DNA of 64,000 nt from Linyphia triangularis (lineage: Eukaryota > Arthropoda > Arachnida > Araneae > Linyphiidae). Below are positions 45,740 through 57,455 of the stretch, in pieces (position 1 is the stretch's first letter; every line of letters starts with the position of its first letter). The notes below the pieces were generated by a model. It was not told the DNA's origin, did no database searches, and saw nothing but the letters and a program-made list of their open reading frames with translations. A program made the translations under genes and the position numbers. The DNA lies in assembly GCA_963978545.1 (NCBI GenBank), contig OZ021721.1, positions 97,513,918 through 97,577,917 on the forward strand, read 5' to 3'.

Positions 45740-46960
45740 TTAAGGGGACTTGGTACCTTTCAAACTTTTTTTTTTCCAGTTAAGCTTTTAAAATTATAAT
45801 TTTTTCATATTTGGAAGAATTACTAAGTAAAAACTAAATTTTATTAAAAAAAAAAAAAAAAAAGTTCACGGAGTATTCTAAATTTTCAAACTTTAAATTT
45901 TTTTTAAAAAATTCATCAGATTTCAAATTTTATCTTTTTTTTTCATTTTTCAATATTTTTTTCTGATTTTTGTTACACAATGTTCTTAGTAACATACTAT
46001 AACTTTTTCGGCATAAAATTTTTTCGAAACACGACATAGGTTTCTTTTTCGAAGTTCAGTATTAAGGGGACTTGGTACCTTTCAAACTTTTTTTTTTCCA
46101 GTTAAGCTTTTAAAATTATAATTTTTTCATATTTGGAAGAATTACTAAGTAAAAACTAAATTTTATTAAAAAAAAAAAAAAAAAGTTCACGGAGTATTCT
46201 AAATTTTCAAACTTTAAATTTTTTTTAAAAAATTCATCAGATTTCAAATTTTATCTTTTTTTTTTCATTTTTCAATATTTTTTTCTGATTTTTGTTACAC
46301 AATGTTCTTAGTAACATACTATAACTTTTTCGAAACACGACATAGGTTTCGTTTTCGAAGCTCAGTATTAAGGGGACTTGGTACCTTTCAAACTTTTTTT
46401 TTTTTCCAGTTAAGCTTTTAAAATTATAATTTTTTCATATTTGGAAGAATTACTAAGTAAAAACTAAATTTTATTAAAAAAAAAAAAAGTTCACGGAGTA
46501 TTCTAAATTTTCAAACTTTAAATGTTTTTTAAAAAATTCATCAGATTTCAAATTTTATCTTTTTTTTTCATTTTTCAATATTTTTTTCTGATTTTTGTTA
46601 CACAATGTTCTTAGTAACATACTATAACTTTTTAGGCATAAAATTTTTTCGAAACACGACATAGGTTTCGTTTTCGAAGCTCAGTATTAAGGGGACTTGG
46701 TACCTTTCAAACTTTTTTTTTTCATTTAAGCTTTTAAAATTATAATTTTTTCATATTTGGGAAGTATTACTAAGTAAAAACTAAATTTTATTTAAAAAAA
46801 AGTTCACGTAGTATTCTAAATTTTTAAAATTTAAATTTTTTTTAAAAAATTCATCAGATTTCAAATTTTATCTTTTTTTTCATTTTTCGATATTTTTCCT
46901 TATTTTTGTTAAATAATGTTCTTAGTAATATACTATAACTTTTTAGGCATAAAAAATTCC
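45690..46960. repeat. tandem repeat of about 306-322 bp, 4 units, spanning an element boundary
   Basis: TTAAGGGGACTTGGTACC occurs at 45740, 46062, 46368 and 46687. Each unit holds 45-50 bases of the sequence left of the first TTAA (ACGACATAGGTTTCGTTTTC, GAAGCTCAGTA) plus about 275 bases of the element's left end. The third unit boundary lacks a 16-base segment. Confidence 0.93.
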
Positions 46961-47414
46961 GAATAAATAAAATAGTTTTCGAGAAAAACGATAATTACTG
47001 TACCTATGTGTAAAAAAAGCGTACAAAACGGATATTTTTGAACATTTAAATTTGTAAAAAAAAAAAAAAAATTTTATTAATAAAACCATGCCTATTTTTG
47101 TCAAATAGATATTGAGAATGACATACAAAAAATTTCAAGTCATTTCATTTATATTTGCTGCAGTTTTAACATTTTGAGCAAGGAGGGAATTTCAAAAATC
47201 ACGAACTTTGAAAATGCGTTCAAAACATCAAAGGAGCTATTGCAGCGATGCTAAATTCTCCATAAAAACAGTTTTTCTGCAATTGCAGCTATCGGATCAG
47301 CTCAAAAACTTGCCAGAATAAGGAGAAGGTTTCAAAAATTATAAACACGAAAAAAATAGAAAATTTATATTTTTATTATTTTTTGTGAAAACAAGGGGTA
47401 CCAAGTCTCCTTAA
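45740..47414. mobile_element. TTAA-flanked DNA element with GGRGACTTGGTACC ends
   Basis: TTAAGGGGACTTGGTACC at the left and, inverted, TTAAGGAGACTTGGTACC at the right (47397-47414). It would be about 720 bp without the tandem amplification. Its TTAAGGGGAC start also opens the foldback at 27360, suggesting one family. No coding frame. Confidence 0.75.
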
Positions 47415-47582
47415 GAGCAAAATCTCTGACGTGTGTGTGTGTGTGAAAAAAAAGTTTCTAAGGAGCCAAAGACATTTTATAAGGTATAACCATAAACACA
47501 GTAACAGTACAAATGCATGACTTACTAATCTAAGTTGTACATGGAATTTCCTGGCGCAAGGGCTATGTGCCATAACATTGTT

Positions 47583-47866
47583 AAAAAAAAGGAGGAAATG
47601 CCTTCAAAAGGTCTCCCAAGAGAAAACTGCACAGTAGCTGCGTCATTAATAGGAGTAAACAAAGATAGAAATTTATAAATGGATGATAAATTCTAAAATA
47701 GTGATAAATAGGCAGAAAATTAAGATTGTTAACACTTGGAAGAGGAAAAAAAATAAAGTTTTTTTTAAGGATCTGGTTAATAATAATAAGGGGTTCTGAA
47801 GGGTCCTAAAAAATGAAATAAGGGAGTTCATAAGGACTTTTAAGGATCAGTGGAAGTCCTGTATAC
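47583..47866. repeat. hAT-like MITE fragment, second copy
   Basis: Counterpart of 4290-4574. GGAGGAAATGCCTTCAAAAG, CCCAAGAGAAAACTGCACAG and AAGGACTTTTAAGGATCAGT end in AGTCCTG instead of AACCCTG. Confidence 0.55.
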
Positions 47867-48477
47867 AATGTTTTGTAGTTCAAAAAAATTAAAATTTCAC
47901 GTTAAAATTAAAAAATTTGAACTAGCAAAAATGTATTGCTCGTAATTTTTACAAATACCATAAAAAAAAATTTAATACTTAAACTTAAAAACTTAATGAA
48001 TACAAATTTATTTAAAAAAAACTTGCAGAAAACTGGCGGTATTTATAACAAACTTTTTCGAGTTGAACCGATTAAAAATCCAAAAGATGAACAAATATTG
48101 TCATCCAGTAAAATTAACATAAAATTTTCTAATTGTATGTTCAACAAAATTAGAAGTCACTTAGCTAAGAATTATACATTTTAAACTTACAAACAATAAA
48201 AAAAAATTCACTCAATTCAGAACTAAAAATAAAAAATTTCAATATAAAAATATTGAAAAATGTGCAAACATTTAGTTTTGGCGAAATAAAAATATAACTG
48301 CTGAAACAAGAAATTTCTATTTTTATAAAAGGGTGAATGTTTCATGAAATATTATTAGAGATAAAAAAAAAATAAAAAAAAAACTTAATAAATTGATTTT
48401 TAACTTTTTAACTATTTTTAAAGTAAGTTTTTACGCCACTTAAAAAATAAGGCATAATATGCAAGTAAAATATTTTT

Positions 48478-49775
48478 CCTTTTTAAATCCTATATATTAA
48501 CTTCGATTTTATTTGTTTGTGTGTTTGCAAATATGCGGAGGACTAATTAACCCACTTGCCGTCATCCATACGAGCTGGAACTTGGCAGATACTCGTTGTT
48601 GATGACAATGCATTCTATTCTATGATTTGCTGCTTTCTTATAAATTAGTGTTTTGTGAATTGTTAACAAAATGACAATTTGTTCGAATCATTCGTATTTA
48701 GTTAATGCGTTCGGTTAATTCATTGGTTTTCCAATAAATTACTAGAATACCTTACACATTTTAACTTATATATTGTTTTAGTAATTGTTAGTTTAGTATA
48801 ATTAAGCAAAGTTTGCTCTTGAAAAGAGAATTATTATTATTTTACAAGACTGGTGTGTGGATTTGGAAAAAAAGGTTAAAGTCCACCTTGAAAAAAAAAT
48901 TCCAAGATGAGCCTTTTTCTGAGAATTATGAGTCAAGTATAATGCATGATTAAAATATACCCATTCATAATTAAATAAAATTATACTTAAAATTGTGATT
49001 TTATTTATTAATTTATAGTGTATACATTTAAAAACAAAATGTTTCATGTATACAAGTAATTATAAAAATTAATCTAAGCTAAATAAAGAGTAAATTAATG
49101 TCGACTCGAGTTCTTATATAAAAACGTCTTTCACGGCAGATTGAATCGATGTCGACGAGAATGCATTCTATCAAATTTTGGAGGGAGTCACTGCCACTAA
49201 AAGGTCGCTATTAAGGATCACTAATAAACCAACTTGCTGTCATTCAATCAAGCTGAAATAGCATTTAACCGATCATTGAAAAAACTCATTCAAGTTGCCA
49301 ACAAATTTTTTATAAATAATAAAAAAAAAATTATCAGAATAAATTAAAAAAAATTTGGACGTGTGAATGCATAAACTCCCATTCATTTTTAATGAACAAA
49401 TTTTGATTGATTGATTGTATTCAGATTATCTGGCGCCGTCAGCAACACGAGGGCTATAATGCGCCGAAACATTTCGTCATTTAACAAACCAACATACATT
49501 TACAAACACCCATGCCTACACGGGACTCGAACCCGCAACCTCGCGGTCTAGAAGCCAGCACGCTAACCACTATACCGTTTGGTCGGCTGAACAAATTTTG
49601 AAAAGTAGTTTACCGAATATTTTGCGAATAGATGTTTTTAATACTTAAAATTAGATGCCAACATCAAATACACAAGCTGGTAACAGAAACGGCGCTTTGT
49701 TACTGAATATAACAATTATTAATGCAGATAAAGGATTTAAACTAAAAAACTTTTTTATGGGTCATATTATTTTCC
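48478..49775. repeat. dispersed repeat family R1, copy 2, interrupted by a SINE
   Basis: Shares with 8641-9560 the segments TTTTTAAATCCTATATATTA, GAGCTGGAACTTGGCAGA, GTCACTGCCACTAAAAGG and TAATGAACAAATTTTG. Here the part between the leading segment and AATGCATTCTATCAAATTTT is expanded by about 500 bases. Confidence 0.75.
49406..49587 (-). mobile_element. tRNA-derived SINE copy 5
   Basis: Same family. A 13-bp duplication TGAACAAATTTTG lies at 49393-49405 and 49588-49600. The tail here is an (AATC) type rather than (AACC), showing that the tetranucleotide tail varies. Confidence 0.94.
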
Positions 49776-49799
49776 TTTATCGAACATTGATAAATGATC

Positions 49800-50115
49800 T
49801 ACCAATTTAAAGGCTAAGCCCACAGCTTCCTACGAATAGCTTATTTACAATTACACATTGTGTTATTTGTTTGAAAATAAAAGTTCAAAAAATTAGAAAT
49901 AATCCAAAATTTTGGGAAGTTTTGATAATATACAGTAGATGGCAGCACCATAGAAGAGACTAACGTAATTTAATAAACATGTTGAGGAAACCAAAGAAAT
50001 CTAATATCTCTCAGCAATAAAATACATTATCCAACAGATGAACTTCCAAAAAAGTAATTTTTCTAAGCAAATCATAAATACGCAAGGGCCTAAGAGTTAG
50101 TAGTTAATGATCACT
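49800..50115. repeat. dispersed repeat family R2, copy 3
   Basis: CACATTGTGTTATTTGTTTG and AGCAATAAAATACATTATCC, TCTAAGCAAATCA match copies at 18.5 and 20.1 kb. Confidence 0.6.
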
Positions 50116-50399
50116 TACTTTTCGAAATTGCGAAGTAGGAATTACACTACTAACTAACCTATTTTTGTGGAAAAATAAAAAGAAAAACATAAATTCAAAT
50201 TGAATAAAGTATAGAAAAGGAAAATGTTTATCAATGCATTTAAAAAATTAAAATAGAAAAATGCAAGGCGGCTTTTTAAAAGTTACAATTTAAACCTAAC
50301 TTGTCCACTTTTAATTGTATTAAATGTGACACATAGCCAGGAAATTAAGGAAAATTCACAAATGTATGCATTAACTCTTTCGACCCGACTTTTGCATGA

Positions 50400-50629
50400 T
50401 TAACCCATTAAAGACGACTTTGAAATGGATAAACAGTCATTGTTTTTAACTGTTACCTTGTTTATTTAGATCGTTTAAGGAATATTTTGAATTTTTCAGA
50501 TTTTTTGGAAAATTACTTTTATGATTTTTAAAAAACACCAAGTGGAACCACAATCGTAATTTATAAGCAAAGAAAAAAACTAAAATGTCGATCGGCAAAT
50601 TTTCTTCCCAATCGTCGTTAATAAGTTAA
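50400..50629. mobile_element. piggyBac-like MITE family P2, copy 2 (inverted relative to copy 1)
   Basis: TTAACCCATTAAAGACGACT at the left and GTCGTTAATAAGTTAA at the right. The interior is the reverse complement of 44341-44561 (TAACTGTTACCTTGTTTATT; AAACACCAAGTGGAACCACA). Confidence 0.88.
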
Positions 50630-50815
50630 AATCCACCTATGAAAAGTAGTTTAATTTAATGTTGACAAACTAAAACAAGTATACTATGAGTTTCAAGGTT
50701 TTCACTTTTCACGTTCTATGGAAATCTCTGGGGGGAAATATATCCATTTATTCCAACAGTGCCATACATTCCAATCATACAGTTTATTAGTGCTATTTAT
50801 CACAATAGTCTAGAA

Positions 50816-51500
50816 CAGTGTTAGCCACAACGCGGCCCGCGGTCAGGATATGGCCCGCGACGGATATTTCTACGGCCCGCCGACAGCATAGAAAATAAAA
50901 AAATTCACAGTATGAACTTTTTTCTTTACATAATTGTAATTTATCCGAAATAGTATGTGTTAACTATGTCGAACAGAGTTCTCCACTACGTGAAGAATAA
51001 ACTATATGAAGAAGCTTTCAGCAAGATGGTTTTCAACAAAAATAACTTAACTAAATCTCATTTGGACAATTTATTGAGATTGGATGCAACAAGTACTGCG
51101 ACAGACATCGACTCTTATCATAAAATAAACGAAAAGATTTCGACCGCCATCGTCTCACAGTTGATATCGACTAAAAAAGAGTAATCGGAAAGTACAGATT
51201 AAATACTTTTATTAAAAGTTAAGTCAAGTCCCATTGTCACGTTGGAACAAAAGATTCACTTCTTTTTTTAGACTTTAATTTACTAATAATTAAAAAAAAA
51301 AAAATTTAATCATTTGAAACAAATATCAATTGCAATTTTATTACGATAAAAAATTAATATTTTTTCAGTTTTTAGAAATGCTATATATTGTTAAATCGAT
51401 AATAATTAAGGATATATATATTGGTGTATCAGGCCCGCGAAAAGCTCCAACATAAGTCATACTGCCCGCCTCTAACAGTTAGTGGCGAATGCTGGCACTC
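50816..51500 (+). mobile_element. hAT-like element with transposase C-terminal remnant
   Basis: Begins CAGTGTTAGCCACAACGCGG and has GGCCCGC motifs near both ends, as in the ZBED/GTF2IRD2-like hAT group. A plus-strand frame at 50957-51184 contains LTKSHLDNLLRLDATSTATD, similar in layout to the C-terminal tail of those transposases (DEHL..LRIATT...PDID). The catalytic part is deleted. An 8-bp duplication is not clear. Confidence 0.65.
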
Positions 51501-51639
51501 CAGGGTATTCTAATAAATATGTGATCTTGTAGTAATTAGATCACTGATGGGATATATTGTCCTACTGTTAGATACGATTGGGACAACATATCCCACAAAA
51601 TACCAGGACATATATTACTATTTGGGTCGAAATGGTTAA

Positions 51640-52372
51640 GAGGAGTCGGAATTTAAGAACGTCAAAAAATCAATTTTGAGATTAATATTGTAAAAAAAAA
51701 CTGCAAACGATTTGGAATCCGACGGTGCAAAAAGTTTTAATCTCGCTAAATTAGGAGTTTTACATATTTTATTTAAAAAGTGTCGAGCACCAATTTGTAA
51801 GATCGTTTTCAACTTTAACGACACATATCTCTAAACGGCAATTTTTAGACATAAGGAACATTCACTCAAAAACACTTTAAGATAAATGCCTAAAATATTT
51901 AGTTGCGTTACTGGCGAAAGGGCAACTACTGGGCCATACTCTAAAATATTTAACATATATTCTTACCAATATATTACAGAATTTCAGTGTAGCATTTTTT
52001 AATATTTTCGAAATTAAAGATATACAGTTTTATTGCCACCAAAAATGACAATTTTTAAAAATTCTATAGAATATCAGACCTTTTAATTTTATTTATTTTT
52101 TCAAGAAACAAAACAAAATATTTTAAAATGCTACACTGAAATTCTGTAATATATTGGTAAGAATATATGTTAAAAATGTTAGGCATTTATCTTTAATAGT
52201 TTTTGAGTAAATATTCTTTACGTCTAAAAATTGCTGTTTGGAGTATAGGCCGTTTAAGTTGAAAACGATAATAAATTGATGTACAGCACTTTTTTTTTTT
52301 AAATATACAAAAAATACTTCTAATTAGCGAGATTAAAACCTTTTGCACATTCGGAATCAAAATTGTTTGCAG

Positions 52373-52403
<31 letters not shown>

Positions 52404-52456
52404 TATTGATCTCAAAATTGATTTTTTGCTTAAAACTCCCACTCTCCGACTTCCAG
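51640..52456. mobile_element. foldback element, arms about 370 bp
   Basis: GGAGTCGGAATTTAAG..TCAAAAAATCAATTTTGAGA at the left matches inverted TCTCAAAATTGATTTTTTGC..ACTCTCCGACTTCC at the right. The arms share GAAAACGAT, CAATATATTACAGAATTTCA and GTGTAGCATT. The right arm has a long poly-T expansion at about 52373-52399. Confidence 0.85.
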
Positions 52457-52874
52457 TAAAAATTCTCATACTAACAGAAAAGGGCAAATTTAAACAATAA
52501 TTGTCGATTATTTTTATGTTGCTTCGTCCAAGCTTCAGTCAATTTAGTCAAGCTTGAAGAAATATTACTAATATAGCGCTTAACGAAGAGCCCCAAGTGA
52601 AAAGATCGTTGTATGTGGCGTCATCATGGGGGAAGTTAAACGAATGCGTTTTGACGCGAAATCGCGATCGCTCAACTTTAAAAATCCTTTATAAATTAGC
52701 CAAGGGTCGAATTAGACTGAAATTGATTATGAATCAATTTCTAGTTCAATATACCATTGGGAGGAGAAGTAGTCATCAGGTACGAAAATAATTCCAATAC
52801 TTCTTGCAAGAATACAAATGTAAGTACGGTAGACCATCGATTATCTACATACCGGTCAACCGAAACCCTTCCAT

Positions 52875-53639
52875 CAGTGGCAGCCCGTGGTCAAAAATGG
52901 TAGTGCAGCTGGAACAATGACCCCCCCCCCCCCCTCACTTCCCACATTCATTCATTAATGGAAATTCTATAACCTTAACTACTCAAACACAAAGTTTCCT
53001 TTCAATATTTACAAAATGACATGAGAAAGAAAATAGAAAACAATAATTTAACTTACTCAAAATGGTTCAGTTGTAAAACTTAGCATTAACTTAAGAAATA
53101 ACAAGAAACCACATGTATTAACTTATCACGGAAACTATTTCCGCTTGGAGGAGAAAATTCTAAGAAATGCTCGCTTCTCTCTCACCCACACATCCTCACC
53201 CACTCATACACAAGTCAATCAGTACATCGAATTTACAGGTACGGCCGAAGTCGCGAAATTCGTAAGGGCTACATTTGGCACCACGCCATATATATTTAGC
53301 GTAAAGGGAGATTCCATACTAGCAGTTGTTTCCATGGCAACATTGCGGCCCTTTTGGAACTTTTACTCTCTGGCTGTACTTGCTCGACCATTGTCAGGAT
53401 TTAGTTGATTTGAGAGGGGTCTCAATTGTGCATTGTGCAACAGGTTTGCTATTTTATTTATCGGAGATTTTTTTTACTTACCGTAGAAATTTCATCTTCA
53501 TTTGCAAATCTAATCTACATTTAAGAAAATTAGTAAAATAAATAATTCAAGTTGACTAGCAATTAGTAAATTTTAGTTTTTAAGCTAATAATTTGAATGC
53601 AGCCCGGCTGTACTTGCAGTACTCCACGAGCCGCCACTG
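52875..53639. mobile_element. non-autonomous hAT element, 765 bp, perfect 8-bp duplication
   Basis: Ends CAGTGGCAGCCCGTGG and, inverted, CAGTGGCGGCTCGTGG. CCTTCCAT is at 52867-52874 and 53640-53647. Frames at 53145-53541 inside it have no recognised family. Confidence 0.93.
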
Positions 53640-54012
53640 CCTTCCATTCTGCAAATTCAAAACTTTTTACTTTGTTTCTTGACTTTATGCCTAATATAAG
53701 GTAATATTATAAAATACAGGGACTTTCAGAAAGGAATTCTTAACTTTGAAATAACCTAAATGCCAAACAGTGAGACACAGAAAGACGAGACAAGTGATAT
53801 ATGTTGAATAGGCAGGTAGGGCATTTTAAATACACCGATTTGCAAAATTGTTCAATGAGGGTAAATTTGATGACGACTGCATATAGTTTACCAATAAGAC
53901 CCATTTTTATTTGAGCAGATTTGTCTACAAACAAAACTGGTGAATATGGGGTACTGAAACCCATCTGTGTATCTTTGAAAACCATCGCAATCTGCAAAAG
54001 TAACCATTTGGA

Positions 54013-54596
54013 TTACTTTTTTCAGTAAAAGAATCATATGGCCTTCATTATTAAAAGGGAAACCATGTGAACTCATTCCATTATATTCAGATTTTACAAT
54101 TGTTGTCACATTTCAATATTGTAACTAATTTTGCATATCGGTGTACTTAAGGAATCCGCACGTCTATTAACATGCCACGAGTCTATTCTTTCTGTCTCGC
54201 AGTTATGTCGTTTGAAAGCTAGGGAACCCTTTCTGAAATACTCTATATACACAGTTTTGTGTTACTTCGTTATGTACTGGGAAAAAAAATCGTAAAATAA
54301 TGGGTTACTTTTTTCAGTAAAAGGACCATAAGGCCTTCTTTACAATGAGGGGAACAAGTGAACTCATTCCATTATATTCAGATTTTACAATTGTTGTCAC
54401 ATTTCAATATTGTAACTAATTTTGCAAATTGGTGTATTTAAGGAATCCCCACCTGTCTACCCAACATGACATTAGTCTATTCTTTCTGTCCCTCAATGTT
54501 TCACAGTTATATCGTTTGAAAGCTTGGGAACCCTTTCTGAAATACTCTATATATACAGTTTTGTACTGGTAAAAAAAATCGTAAAATAATCGTTTC
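54013..54596. repeat. direct tandem duplication, period 292 bp
   Basis: TTACTTTTTTCAGTAAAAG at 54013 and 54305, followed by GTGAACTCATTCCATTATAT and ATACTCTATATACACAGTTT in both copies, with scattered substitutions and short indels. Confidence 0.93.
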
Positions 54597-54639
54597 TCCG
54601 AACCCCTAAATATTTCGGATAATCGATGCTGTCCAATCA

Positions 54640-56832
54640 AGTGATCCGATATAAAAATATTTGCTTGTCAACAATGGTTCGATTCTTCAGTTTGCTGCAA
54701 ACTCATTTGCAACTACATACTCTAAAGGGCCTCTTTTCATAACTGCCTTGATACCAGCTACGTTATCCCAATGTATTTTTAATTATTCAACTGAAATACA
54801 TTAGGTTTCGCTTACAAAACTAAAACTATTCATTAACAAAGCATCTAAATCTCGAAAAATATCAGGTGGATTATTTGCAGGGGGTTCAAGTTGGCTTAAA
54901 GTTTGTTAAAACCTTGAGTTTTTAAAAATATTAATTACATTTCCTAATTTTTTTATTCAAATAAAAAATTTGAAACGTATATTACATGGCATACAGCTTC
55001 CTTTTCCAGTGAATTTAACTGTATTTCTCCACTTTCTTTACACTTTCAAAAGCTAGAAAGAAAGAAGTGCATCTTCTTTTGCAGTGCTTATACTCTCCTC
55101 CCCACCCTTTAATTCCAAAACTTAAGACAAAAAATTTCAAACACATCAGGAAAATAGGATATTTCAGGGTATATTATTTTGGTTTGGTTTATCAAGTGTC
55201 ATATATCAAATAAATAAATTTAAACATAATGAATATTAGAGCTGATTATAATGGACTACAGTTTAAAAAATAAGCTGTACATCATAAATTTTTTACTTTT
55301 GTATAATAGCCTAGCTGTTATCATGCTGAAATTGCTAATCAAGTGAGACTAGATTTCAGCTGTTTAAAATTGGGAATAAGTTTAAGAATTGTCTGCCAAT
55401 CTGGTGGTTAAGAGAAAAAAACTTTTTCTACTTAGAATGACATGCATAGTGTTCAGAAATCAAATAATCTGTAGGTGAATATTGAAATTTAACAGGTTTT
55501 TATTTTATTACTTTTAATCTATTTTTGTATTAGTATATGTATTTCTGAAATATCTGACATAATTTTCCATTAAAGGAATTCTTATGAAATTTGAACTTAC
55601 CCAATAGAATTGAATGCAACTCCAAGAGATTAAATATTAAAGAAAAATATAAATATTTAATGTATGGCTGGCATTTAACAGTTTGACTGAATTACGTGCC
55701 AAATAAATTAAAATAATCTAAGTGTTTTAAAATAATACAACACATAAACAATTTTTCTTTATATAGAACTTACAATACATTTAAAATTGTATTATCAACA
55801 AAACTAAAACTACTTTCTTATCAAAATCTGAACATTTTTCCTTTTTGTTAAACTTGTTTTACAAATCAATTAACAAAACTTACAAAAGAAATTAAATATA
55901 AACTATTGCATACCACATATATCAACAAGTTCAATTTTGCAACATTAGAATTTGAAAACATCAACTTCAAGAGCTAGTGCAGTGTATAATAATTTCTAAT
56001 GATTTTAATTCTAGAATAAAATAAATAAGAAAAGCAAAAAACTATTAGCATACATACACAATAAAAATTATTTTATGAAGAAATTAAGATACAACTTGAA
56101 TAATAAATCAAGTACTTTGCCCATTCTGTCAAGCATGTAGTAGAGGGCATTGGTATTACACTTCTTCTTTAAAAGTAGGAACAATGCTTCCTCACATAAA
56201 ATTTTTATTTAACATGTAATTTTTAAAAACATCTACATTTTTAAACACACAAATTTCGCGAGGAGAAATTTAAAAGACTAAAATAATAATTTACATGCTG
56301 TTATCTAAAACAGCAATTTCATTTTACTGCTTTTAAAAGGTTTCATTCACAAGTTTTTTTTGTCTGTAATAAGATAAAAACTAAGCAATGGATTGCACCA
56401 TTATGACGGAAAAACAAAAAAATATAGGAATTTTTTTTTATTTTAATAGAAAGTTAACCTCTTTCTCCTATGAGTGAGATTGCAAAATAAAAGTTTATCA
56501 GTAGTTCAATTCTATATCAATTAACAAAACAATTACCATCACAAAAGGACATCAACTTTTAATTTTTTTTCAAGAAAGCTCAAATTCGTACATAACTCAA
56601 CATAGAGCCAAATATGTACTTACATGGCATTAACTATGGTTTCAGTCTTAATATATTTTGTTCAAAATTGGTGGCATAACTAACAGGTCCAAACTAGAGA
56701 GGGAGGGGTGCATTTATGTTTTTTGATGCAATAAATGTTCCCAATTCAAATAAATAAAATATTTAATTAAAGTTGAAAAAAATTAACCACATACTTTGAT
56801 TTGTTGTATATACTGCAATTTTGTTTTCTTAT
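54640..56832. other. AT-rich intergenic, nothing recognised
   Basis: Unique-looking, with no long frame and no repeat pair noticed. Confidence 0.4.
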
Positions 56833-57455
56833 ACCCTAGACTAGTGTAACTTTGGGACATCATGTACTTCTTTAATTTTGAGTTGCTAGCCAACAGCATG
56901 GCTGATGAATTGGCACGCCATTACCGCTATTGCATACTCTGGTATATAATGCTACCTCATGACAAACATTTGAGGCTGTCATTATACTGATGTCCGATAG
57001 CAATCCACTTGGTTTTTACTGTTGTTAAGAAGTTTTTCATTGGTTTTAAACTTTAATTCCAAATTCAAAAACTGATAATATTTCACTACCAGCAGACATA
57101 AACATTTTATAAGTACATTATTTGACACCTATCTGGAGTGCTTTTTACACCTTTAAATCTGTTACTTAATTTAATAACTTCCACTTTGTAAATTTTCAGC
57201 ACTGAGTGTAGCAACATTGGTATACCCAAATAGGCCTACAGGGCCAGAAAAACAAGAAGGGATAACAGTAGTGATGATGCATAACATATGTATAAAGTAT
57301 GTATATAATATGCATGATAGAGTAAAATATTTCTATATTTTGAAAGAAGAAAGTTAACTTCATATAACACCATAGTCGCAGCAAACTAGTTTAATATATC
57401 TGGACAATGGTCATAAAAACCCAAAAAAGTGTCCTAAAATTACCTAGTTTAAGGT
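56833..57455 (+). mobile_element. deleted copy of the GTAACTTTGG-ended element
   Basis: GTGTAACTTTGGGACAT, GAATTGGCACGCCATTACCG, TTCAGCACTGAGTG and AAAAAGTGTCCTAAAATTACC align with 37092-38356. The part holding the coding remnant (about 37560-38190) is missing. Confidence 0.75.

Larger units (their letters stand above)
50371..51639. mobile_element. TTAA-flanked element containing two nested elements
   Basis: TTAACTCTTTCGACCCGACT at the left and GGGTCGAAATGGTTAA at the right, with TTAA at both ends. Near the right end GGGATATATTGTCC and GGGACAACATATCCC form a stem. A P2 MITE (50400) and a hAT-like copy (50816) are inserted within it, leaving about 330 bp of its own sequence. Confidence 0.65.
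52827..54633. mobile_element. possible Tigger/pogo-like element with nested hAT and internal duplication
   Basis: Left CGGTAGACCATCGATTATCT after TA and right TTCGGATAATCGATGCTGTC are inverted copies of the CATCGATTATC terminus seen at 9883. The interior has no intact frame. The nested hAT element and a 292-bp direct duplication account for most of its length. Confidence 0.5.

Noticed and set aside
49933..49944. CAGTAGATGGCA, a full match to the CTCF core pattern
   Set aside because: A single 12-mer in a dispersed repeat, with related weaker forms at about 28.9 and 13.5 kb. Not enough to call an insulator.
52597..53541. Plus-strand frames of 64-87 codons
   Set aside because: No homology recognised. 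Two lie inside the hAT element with target duplication.
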